Source: Alicyclobacillus sendaiensis NBRC 100866
Lineage (GTDB): Bacteria > Bacillota > Bacilli > Alicyclobacillales > Alicyclobacillaceae
Assembly (NCBI RefSeq): GCF_001552675.1
Contig: NZ_BCRQ01000001.1
Location: 43,796-107,795 of the forward strand
Length of the DNA stretch: 64,000 bases
Reading direction: 5' to 3'
Below the pieces are notes generated by a model. That model worked only from the letters and a program-made list of their open reading frames with translations, did not search any database and was not told the origin of the DNA. This document shows positions 16,604 to 24,942 of this stretch, piece after piece; the stretch's first letter is position 1, and each line of letters opens with the position of its first letter. A program made the position numbers and the translations under genes.

Positions 16604-18073
16604 ATGGCCACCGCGGACGAGCTTCGTCAAACGGCACAGGTCGACGAGGCGTTTCGACTCGAAACAGAGGGCAACGGCATCATCGCGGAACACCATCGCC
16701 ACGGGATGCCGCGCGAATTGTTCTACGTGTGGTTCGCCGCAGTCCTGACGTTTACAGGTGTCGTGACCGGGCAGCTTTTCACGGGCGTCTTCGGTTTGAA
16801 CGTGTGGGAGAGCCTTCTCATCGTCCTTTTGTGTTCCATTTCGTTTGCGGCGCTCGGGCTGTACGTGGCGACCGGTCCGCGCGCAGGCACGGTGACGCTC
16901 ACCATTTCTCGGGCCGCGTTCGGCGTGCACGGCGGCAAGATTCCCGCGTTTTTCAGCTGGTTCACCGCAGTCGGTTGGGAGAGCGTGACCATGGTGCTCA
17001 CCGTCTGGGCGATGCTGAGCCTCGCGCAGTACGTCGGGCTTCCGTCGACCGGCGTCGGTCCCACGCTTGTGGCGCTCGTCATCACGCTGTTTCTGACGTA
17101 TCTCGTGCCGATTCTGGGCCATGCCACGCTTGTGGTCATGCAGCGCGTGCTCGCCATCATTCTCGCCGCCTGCACGGTGCTCGTGCTCTTCGCTGTGTTG
17201 CCTGATGTCAAATGGAACTTCAACCCGCCCGCGAGCGCGCTCGCTGCCCACGGGGTGTTCCCCACCTTCCTGCTCGCGCTCTCCGTTGGACTTGCGAGCA
17301 CCTTCTACGGTTGGGCGAACTTCGCAGCTGATTATTCCCGCTACCTGCCGAAGGAGACCAAGACGAGCCGCATGGTGTGGGCGACGTTCCTCGGGGGCGG
17401 CTTGGCCAACTTCATCATGATGGGGCTCGGCGTGGTGCTCGGCACCGTGATCAGCGCCAAGGACTTCTCTCAGAATCCCGTTATGGCCATCGCGAAGGCC
17501 ATTCCGGAGTGGGCCGCCATTCCGTTCCTGATTGTCGTGGTGCTCGGCGACATCTGCGCCAACTACCTCAATGCATACAGCTCCGGCATGAGCTTTCTCT
17601 CCATGGGGATTCGGCTGAAGCGCCACTTCGCCGTTGCCTTGGACGGCGCCATCTGCACGGCCATCGGCATTTACGCTCTGTTCTTCTCCAACAACTTCGT
17701 CGACTTCTTCGAGAACTTCCTGGATCTCATGATCACGGTCATGGGACCCTGGGCAGCCATTTACATGGTTCACCATTTCATCGTCCGAGGTCGGTATTTC
17801 GCGCACGATCTCGTCGATGCATCGCCGACCTCCGTCTATTGGTACAACGGCGGGGTCAACTGGCGGGCCATCGCCGCCTTCGTCGTGGGGGCTGCGGCAA
17901 CCTTCCTGTCGGTCAACAGCGCTCTGTGGCAGAGCCCGCTGACCAACGCTTGGTTCGGCGGCGCAGACGTGTCCGCGTACGCCGCACCGATTGTGACCGG
18001 GTTGGTGTACCTGCTCCTTGCGCCGCGAGGCGAACGCGCCGACGCGCGCAAGGTGGAGGCCAAGGCGTCCTGA
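16604..18073 (+). CDS. NCS1-family nucleobase:cation symporter under guanine riboswitch control
   Basis: A 489-residue, roughly 12-helix NCS1 permease. Typical segments are LTFTGVVTGQLFTGVFGLN, GPRAGTVTLTISRAAFGVHG, FSWFTAVGWESVTMVLTVWA and SRYLPKETKTSRMVWATFLG, matching the CodB/PurP branch. The guanine riboswitch upstream implies import of a purine base and shut-off when guanine is plentiful; the sequence alone would allow cytosine or other bases. The neighbouring thiC is separated by its own promoter and TPP riboswitch. ATG 16604 follows AGAGGGGGA. Confidence 0.88.
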   Translation: MATADELRQTAQVDEAFRLETEGNGIIAEHHRHGMPRELFYVWFAAVLTFTGVVTGQLFTGVFGLNVWESLLIVLLCSISFAALGLYVATGPRAGTVTLTISRAAFGVHGGKIPAFFSWFTAVGWESVTMVLTVWAMLSLAQYVGLPSTGVGPTLVALVITLFLTYLVPILGHATLVVMQRVLAIILAACTVLVLFAVLPDVKWNFNPPASALAAHGVFPTFLLALSVGLASTFYGWANFAADYSRYLPKETKTSRMVWATFLGGGLANFIMMGLGVVLGTVISAKDFSQNPVMAIAKAIPEWAAIPFLIVVVLGDICANYLNAYSSGMSFLSMGIRLKRHFAVALDGAICTAIGIYALFFSNNFVDFFENFLDLMITVMGPWAAIYMVHHFIVRGRYFAHDLVDASPTSVYWYNGGVNWRAIAAFVVGAAATFLSVNSALWQSPLTNAWFGGADVSAYAAPIVTGLVYLLLAPRGERADARKVEAKAS

Positions 18074-18093
18074 TCTCCTGCGGCTCCTTCACA

Positions 18094-18119
18094 GGCCGCG
18101 CGCCAGTCGGTGCGCGGCC
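18094..18119 (+). terminator. Hairpin after the permease gene
   Basis: GGCCGCGCGCCA / GTGCGCGGCC with a short loop, followed only by CCTTCG. A likely transcript end, though it lacks a T-run. Confidence 0.4.
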
Positions 18120-18158
18120 CTTCGCGTGATCGAGAGATCAGAGATTTCGGAATACAGA

Positions 18159-18187
18159 TTGCTCCCCGCGCATATTCGTCCTATCAT
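18159..18187 (+). promoter_or_regulatory. thiC: Sigma-A promoter of thiC
   Basis: TTGCTC (18159-18164), 17-bp spacer, TATCAT (18182-18187), just before the TPP aptamer. Confidence 0.6.
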
Positions 18188-18204
18188 GGAACTGTCAGCT
18201 GCAC

Positions 18205-18292
18205 ACACGGGAGCTCGGTGTCACCGGGCTGAGAGGGCGGCTATGGAGCTGCCGACCGTTGAACCTGATCTGGGTAATGCCAGCGTAGGGAT
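18205..18292 (+). promoter_or_regulatory. TPP riboswitch (THI element)
   Basis: Contains the core CCGGGCTGAGAGGGCG and the distal CGTTGAACCTGATCTGGGT then AATGCCAGCGTAGGGA, diagnostic of thiamine pyrophosphate aptamers. It should repress thiC when TPP is plentiful. Confidence 0.95.
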
Positions 18293-18452
18293 TGCGATGA
18301 AGTGCAGAATCTCCGTCGAGCGCTGATCCGCGGCAGGCGGCGCGTTCCTTTGGGTGTGGCCCATGAAGCGTGGCCATGCTGTGCCAGCCGACGGTATGGC
18401 GCTTTGCCCCTGCGAACTCCCCAAAGGTCAGGGCCGTCGGGCGCCCATCCGC

Positions 18453-20202
<1,750 letters not shown>

Positions 20203-20220
20203 GCGCTCGCCACCCATGCA

Positions 20221-20250
20221 AAAGGCCGCTTCGCTGAAGAAGCGGCCTTT
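20221..20250 (+). terminator. Rho-independent terminator of thiC
   Basis: Perfect 12-bp stem AAAGGCCGCTTC / GAAGCGGCCTTT with a six-base loop. It ends 14 bp before the last (decayed) CRISPR repeat. Confidence 0.85.
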
Positions 20251-20263
20251 GCTGTTGCGATTG

Positions 20264-21103
20264 AGTTGCCCCGCGGCGGCCTGGATCAGGGCGGAGTGAC
20301 GCTGGGCGTGGCCGCGCCCCGGCCGGGCTTCAATGGGGCCGCCGGCGATCACGGCGGAGTGACGAGATCTGGAAGATCCTGTATGACTACCATAATCTAT
20401 ATGCTTCAATGGGGCCGCCGACGATCACGGCGGAGTGACTTGGCAAGCCTGGGAGCGATACGATCCGGCAAAAGGTGCTTCAATGGGGCCGCCGACGATC
20501 ACGGCGGAGTGACATCAGGCAAAGGAATGCCGCGCACGTCTTCCACTGTGGCTTCAATGGGGCCGCCGACGATCACGGCGGAGTGACGAGCGGTTCGGTT
20601 CGGAGGCAGCGCTGGTGTAATACGCTTCAATGGGGCCGCCGACGATCACGGCGGAGTGACCAACAGCGGCCTATGGACGTAGAGGGCGGTGTCTTGCTTC
20701 AATGGGGCCGCCGACGATCACGGCGGAGTGACAGTACACCTGTTGAAACAGCGCATGGCCGAGGATGCGGCTTCAATGGGGCCGCCGACGATCACGGCGG
20801 AGTGACGAAGTTGGATCAGGAGCCGCAGGAGCAGTGATCGTTCCAGCTTCAATGGGGCCGCCGACGATCACGGCGGAGTGACGAAGTTGAGGTCAATGAC
20901 TTTTCGATTGATGACATTGTGGCTTCAATGGGGCCGCCGACGATCACGGCGGAGTGACCTCGACATCGACGCGGAGGGAATCCGCGAGGCGCTGCTTCAA
21001 TGGGGCCGCCGACGATCACGGCGGAGTGACTTGGCCGACTCGAGATAGGGCGCAAGGTCCGTTCTAGCTTCAATGGGGCCGCCGACGATCACGGCGGAGT
21101 GAC
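20264..21103 (-). CRISPR. CRISPR array, 12 repeats of 37 bp, transcribed on the minus strand
   Basis: Repeats start at 20264, 20327, 20403, 20477, 20551, 20624, 20696, 20770, 20846, 20922, 20994 and 21067. Ten are identical; that at 20327 has one change and that at 20264 is strongly degenerate. Spacers are 35-39 bp, but the outermost is only 26. On the minus strand each repeat begins GTCACTCC, forms the stem CCGCCG/CGGCGG around loop TGATCGT, and ends ATTGAAGC, the usual kind of 8-base crRNA 5' handle. Decay at the left end and a promoter on the right put the leader at 21104 onward. Type I-G by its cas genes. Confidence 0.98.
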
Positions 21104-21226
21104 CCTTGCCTCCACAGCCCGCTTCTAGCGCGGGTTTGCGGGCGAAAAACGCGAACCTACTCGCAGCGTGCCAAATCCTCAAACCATTGATGGTTGCATA
21201 ATACCCTGTTTTTCACCAAAAGTCCA
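21104..21226 (-). promoter_or_regulatory. CRISPR leader with minus-strand promoter and palindrome
   Basis: Reading the minus strand: -35 TGGACT (complement of 21221-21226), 17-bp spacer, -10 TATTAT (complement of 21198-21203), with the start near 21191. AACCATTGATGGTT (21182-21195), an inverted repeat with a two-base centre, overlaps the expected start. The transcribed leader of about 87 bp also holds a CCCGC/GCGGG hairpin (near 21118-21136). The cas4 operon runs the other way from the same interval. Confidence 0.6.
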
Positions 21227-21513
21227 GTGCTGGCGCGGATTTTCCTCTCTGCGCGAACCCCCGGGCATTTGCACACCGATACAGGTTCGCGGATCGCGTA
21301 CTCTGCAAGGGCTCTTCTCAGCATGCTCTAAGTCTCCCAGTCCCGCCGCCGCAGCATGCCATTGCATCGAATCCACGTGGCAGCGAGGCGTCCACGGGCC
21401 ACGCGGTCCGCTCGCTTCTCGTTCCAGCCTTGTCCATCTGAGTATGATCTGCCTCTGACCTGGGCATCCTATGGCTACAACGAAAACAACGAGGGAAACA
21501 AGGGGGATGAACG

Positions 21514-22149
21514 GTGGAGGACGACAGGTTAATCCCCATCTCGGCGCTGCAGCACTACGCGTACTGCCCGCGCCAGTGCGCGCTGATCCACGTGGAACAG
21601 ACCTTCCTGGAGAACGAGCTCACGATGAACGGTCACCTTCTGCACCACCGGGTTGACGAGGACCACGTGTTTTCCGCCCGCGGGCACAAGATCGTCACCG
21701 GCATGCGCGTGTGGTCAGACCGCCTCGGCATCATCGGCCGCTGCGACGTGGTCGAATGGCACGGCGAAACACCCTATCCCATCGAGTTCAAGCACGGCAA
21801 GGTGCGTCGGAGTCGCGCGCAGCAGATCCAGCTCTGTGCACAAGCGCTGTGCCTCGAGGAGATGTTTCAAACTGACGTTCCCGAAGGGGCCGTCTTTCAC
21901 ATCCATAGCCACCGGCGGTCGCGGGTGATCTTCGATGACGCGCTGCGCGCTCAGACCATGGACGTGATCGCGCGCGTGCGGGACATGCTCGTGCGAAACG
22001 AGGTGCCGCAGCCCGTGGCAGACAGGCGCTGTGTCCACTGTTCACTTCAACCCGCGTGTCTGCCGCACTGGGCGAAACAACCTTCGGATGCGGCGTTCTG
22101 GCGCATGATTGAACAAGATCTCGGGGGTGAAGTCCCGTGCCGCCTGTGA
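21514..22149 (+). CDS. cas4: CRISPR adaptation nuclease Cas4
   Basis: A 211-residue RecB-like, iron-sulfur-containing nuclease that trims new spacer precursors and helps select PAMs. The nuclease residues are Asp78 (GRCDVVEWHG), Glu91 and Lys93 (YPIEFKHGK), with Gln103/Gln104 in the next helix. Cysteines for a 4Fe-4S cluster are Cys18/Cys22 (YAYCPRQC) and Cys173, Cys176, Cys182 (RCVHCSLQPAC). GTG start seven bases after AGGGGGATGA's core. Its 3' end overlaps cas1 by 13 bp. In several type I-G loci cas4 and cas1 are one fused gene; here they are separate. Confidence 0.94.
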   Translation: MEDDRLIPISALQHYAYCPRQCALIHVEQTFLENELTMNGHLLHHRVDEDHVFSARGHKIVTGMRVWSDRLGIIGRCDVVEWHGETPYPIEFKHGKVRRSRAQQIQLCAQALCLEEMFQTDVPEGAVFHIHSHRRSRVIFDDALRAQTMDVIARVRDMLVRNEVPQPVADRRCVHCSLQPACLPHWAKQPSDAAFWRMIEQDLGGEVPCRL

Positions 22150-23177
22150 TTCTGAAAACGCTGTTCGTACAGCGGGACGGCGCTGTCGTGCGCGTGCACC
22201 AAGACACTGTGGTGGTGACGTTGGAGGGCGCGACGCTCGCGCGCGTGCCGATGCACCTGCTTGAATCGATTGTCGGGATCGGCCGCGTCTCCTTCACCTC
22301 GCCTCTGCTCGAGCGGTGCGCCGCCGAAGGTCGATCCGTGGTGCGCATGACCCGGCAAGGCCGCTTCCTGTACCGCATCGAGGGCCGCCTCTCGGGCAAC
22401 GTCCTTCTGCGAACCGCCCAACACGACGCGGCCCGTTCTCCAGATCGCTCCCTCGCCATCATGCGAGCCATCGTCGCGGGAAAGGTCCACAACCAGCGCC
22501 AGCTCGTCCTGAAGGCTGCGCGCGATGTCGCAGATCCAGCGGATCGGGCCATCGTTCGCGAGGTGGCCGACGATCTCGCCCGCGAACTTCGCAAGCTTCC
22601 CTCGGCTTCACACCCTGACGAGGTGCGCGGGATTGAAGGCGTAGCCGCGCGGAGGTATTTCTTGGCGCTTAGGCATCTGCTCGCGCCTCCCATCCGCGCG
22701 GCCCTGGCTTTCGACGGGCGCAACCGCCGTCCCCCGCGCGATCCCGTGAACGCTGTTCTCTCTTTCCTCTACGCCCTGCTCACGCGGGACGCGGAGAGCG
22801 CCCTGCTCGGCGTGGGGTTGGATCCCCAAATCGGCTTTCTGCACACGCTGCGCCCGGGGCGTCCATCGCTTGCGCTCGACTTGGTGGAGGAGATGCGTCC
22901 CATTCTGGCCGATCGCGTCATGCTCTCGCTCTTCAACCGCCGTCAGCTTCAGCTATCCGACTTCGAGCCGCTGCCGGGCGGAGCTTGGGAGTTGACCGAG
23001 GCGGGCAGAAGGACGCTTTTTGGCGAGTGGGACAGGCGAAAGCAGGTCGAGATCGAACACCCGTTGCTCAAGCAGCCGGTGGCGTACGGGCGACTGCTCG
23101 ACGTGCAGGCGAGGATGCTCGCTCGGGCCATCCGCTCGCAAGGGCTTGGCTACACGCCGTTTTTGTACCGCGGATAG
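22137..23177 (+). CDS. cas1: CRISPR integrase Cas1
   Basis: A 346-residue integrase that, with Cas2, inserts spacers next to the leader. Metal-binding residues can be placed: Glu167 in GIEGVAARRYF, His236 in GLDPQIGFLH, and Asp248/Glu251 in LALDLVEEMRP. The N-terminal beta domain contains VVVTLEGATLARVPMHLLES, the family hallmark. GTG start behind GGGGGTGA and overlapping cas4. The length is normal and the gene is intact. Confidence 0.97.
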   Translation: MPPVILKTLFVQRDGAVVRVHQDTVVVTLEGATLARVPMHLLESIVGIGRVSFTSPLLERCAAEGRSVVRMTRQGRFLYRIEGRLSGNVLLRTAQHDAARSPDRSLAIMRAIVAGKVHNQRQLVLKAARDVADPADRAIVREVADDLARELRKLPSASHPDEVRGIEGVAARRYFLALRHLLAPPIRAALAFDGRNRRPPRDPVNAVLSFLYALLTRDAESALLGVGLDPQIGFLHTLRPGRPSLALDLVEEMRPILADRVMLSLFNRRQLQLSDFEPLPGGAWELTEAGRRTLFGEWDRRKQVEIEHPLLKQPVAYGRLLDVQARMLARAIRSQGLGYTPFLYRG

Positions 23178-23188
23178 GGGGCGCGGGC

Positions 23189-23479
23189 ATGTTCTACGTT
23201 GTGACCTACGACGTCGCCACGGATACCAAAGAGGGCCAACGGCGCCTTCGGCGCGTTGCGCAGGCGTGTGAGGGATACGGCCAGCGCGTGCAGAAGTCGG
23301 TGTTCGAGTGCGTCCTGGATCAGACGCGCTACGTGGAACTCGTGCATAGACTTGGGGACGTGATCCGCCGCGACGAGGACAGCGTGCGCATCTATCGGAC
23401 GCAGGATTTCACGCGGAACAGCCTCGTGGTGCTCGGGAAGGATCTGGGGCTGCATCTGGATTCGCCGTGGACGGTGTGA
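23189..23479 (+). CDS. cas2: CRISPR adaptation protein Cas2
   Basis: A 96-residue ferredoxin-like protein that forms the central dimer of the Cas1-Cas2 complex. It starts MFYVVTYDVATDTKEGQRRL with the conserved Asp after the first strand, followed by CEGYGQRVQKSVFEC and DSVRIYRT. It lies 11 bp after cas1 and closes the adaptation operon. Over a kilobase of decayed, AT-richer DNA follows before cas3. Confidence 0.96.
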   Translation: MFYVVTYDVATDTKEGQRRLRRVAQACEGYGQRVQKSVFECVLDQTRYVELVHRLGDVIRRDEDSVRIYRTQDFTRNSLVVLGKDLGLHLDSPWTV

Positions 23480-24531
23480 ACGAGCTGGCGGGATTGAACT
23501 GTGTCGGATCGGTGGTCGAGAATTAACGCAGATGCTTCTCAGTGGATGCCACCGCCCACTCAAGGCGCCGTACCCCATGAGGACGCGGACGAACTAACTG
23601 CTACGTTGAGAGTTCATCATAGGGCTTCAACAGACCACGGTCCATTTTCGTGAGTTCCAACTTTCATAATATTTAAAACAATAAACGAAGATGAGAGGTC
23701 GGGAAATAGGCCTCCTTACACGTCTGTAGCCCATAAACGGATATGTCTTCAATTGGGCCCGACCTCTCGCCCCTAATGATACAGCGGCAACAACAGAATG
23801 TCAACTTATGTGAGCCTATATGAAATCGCGCGTGTGCTGCGACAACCGAGCAGTATTCATCTCAAGCGACAGGAAATTTACATAGCTTCCTCGAATGTTC
23901 AACATAAGAGACCTCACCTCTTCGTCCGCGCTGCAACGTTGGTTCTATTGCGCTCAGTGAGGTCGTTTCTCTTTCTTCTCGTGACATCCTCTCGATACGG
24001 CTCCTATCCCTTTATACGCTCAACGGCCCTTAGAAATCAGTGTGGGGATAATAAAACTCTGATTGAGGGTAATGAGCACCAGCTGTGACCAATTCGAAGG
24101 AGGTCACTCCGACACGTACCCGAGAAAAGTCATCCAGGGCCATTTCGGAATTCAGGTTGATAAATGCTGAGTACTTGCTTTGAAGTCATAAAACCCGGCG
24201 TTGGGAAGCGAGACGCACTGGGCAATCTGGCGATCGATAAGCATCGCCTACGATCCACCCGTCCCGCTGGTCACGTTCTCGTTTTGGATCCCCAATCGAC
24301 TCTGTCATGACAAAGGGGGTTCTTTCCCTTGGGTGGTTGAGAAGAGACTCGACTCATCACGTTGCTCTGGCTTGATAGGCGAATCAAGGAGTAGCCTGCG
24401 CGTACTTCACCGACGTGTCTTGTGGCCATGGCCACCCGAAACCGCCCAACACAGAGTCGTGCGTGCCTGGGAATCAGGATTTAATTCAAGACAACAAGTC
24501 GCAAAGTGTTGTTCCATATGCTTTTATGGGC
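23480..24531. other. Gene-poor, AT-richer interval between adaptation and effector cas genes
   Basis: About 1 kb with base composition clearly unlike its neighbours and no convincing gene. The longest forward frame (23798-24088) has no ribosome site and no family features. It contains the inverted repeat listed separately. It could be a decayed insertion between the two cas operons. Confidence 0.5.
23693..23768. repeat. 11-bp perfect inverted repeat around a 54-bp loop
   Basis: GAGAGGTCGGG (23693-23703) and CCCGACCTCTC (23758-23768) are exact complements. The loop has no frame. It could be a structured RNA, a remnant of mobile DNA ends, or a terminator of cas2 transcription; there is no T-run. 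Confidence 0.6.
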
Positions 24532-24560
24532 TTGACTTCATGAGCGCGCCCAGTTATACT
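24532..24560 (+). promoter_or_regulatory. Strong sigma-A promoter for the cas effector operon
   Basis: TTGACT (24532-24537), 17-bp spacer, TATACT (24555-24560). The leader it would start has a CAAAGGG/CCCTTTG pairing and a T7 run (24639-24645) just before the ribosome site of the small ORF at 24667. Confidence 0.7.
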
Positions 24561-24666
24561 AACGGTGCAAAGGGAGATGGTGCTGTGCGAGAGCTATGTG
24601 CGTAGCCCAGTTCCTCGATAACCCTTTGATTCTTCAGTCTTTTTTTGGATTGGAGGTGACAAGGAA

Positions 24667-24915
24667 ATGAGAAAAAGGCGCCCAAACAAAAGTGGCCGGG
24701 GGTATGAAGGCGCAAGAAACTCCATCGCCCACCTCCCCGACCTCAGGAGAAAATCATCAACCTTATTTCTCTTTATACCATCGAACGCGGTGGCGGCGCA
24801 ATGGGTGGGAGTCGTTTTTTATGCTTACTTAATCGCCATCCATATCAAGATCGCCATCCATGTTATGATTGAAATCATCGGGCATGTCAGTTTTTTGATC
24901 AATATAATCATTTAA
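24667..24915 (+). CDS. Small unrecognised protein, first gene of the cas effector transcript
   Basis: An 82-residue frame that begins seven bases after an excellent ribosome site, GGAGGTGA (24652-24659), and ends 27 bp before cas3. The first 30 residues are strongly basic (MRKRRPNKSGRGYEG); residues 33-82 are hydrophobic and Ile-rich (WVGVVFYAYLIAIHIKIAIH then VMIEIIGHVSFLINIII), so a membrane protein is likely. I recognise no family. Its low GC resembles the decayed interval upstream more than cas3. The ribosome site and position favour a real gene; a leader peptide or chance frame is possible. Confidence 0.5.
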   Translation: MRKRRPNKSGRGYEGARNSIAHLPDLRRKSSTLFLFIPSNAVAAQWVGVVFYAYLIAIHIKIAIHVMIEIIGHVSFLINIII

Positions 24916-24942
24916 ATTTGACATCAACCAAAGGTGACGCCC

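Noticed and set aside
20807..20921. Two neighbouring spacers that both begin GAAGTTG.
   Set aside because: The rest of the spacers differ; a seven-base match by chance or PAM-side bias is enough to explain it.
23622..23640. GCTTCAACAGACCACGG, resembling the start of the CRISPR repeat.
   Set aside because: Only the first seven bases match well; the stem and the GGCGGAGTGAC end are absent.
23798..24088. 96-codon frame after cas2.
   Set aside because: No ribosome site and no hydrophobic or family pattern; it looks like chance in gene-free DNA.
24095..24170. Short translated stretch (GGHSDTYPRKV...) that faintly recalls IS256 transposases.
   Set aside because: Too short and too weak; no flanking inverted repeats or target duplication seen.
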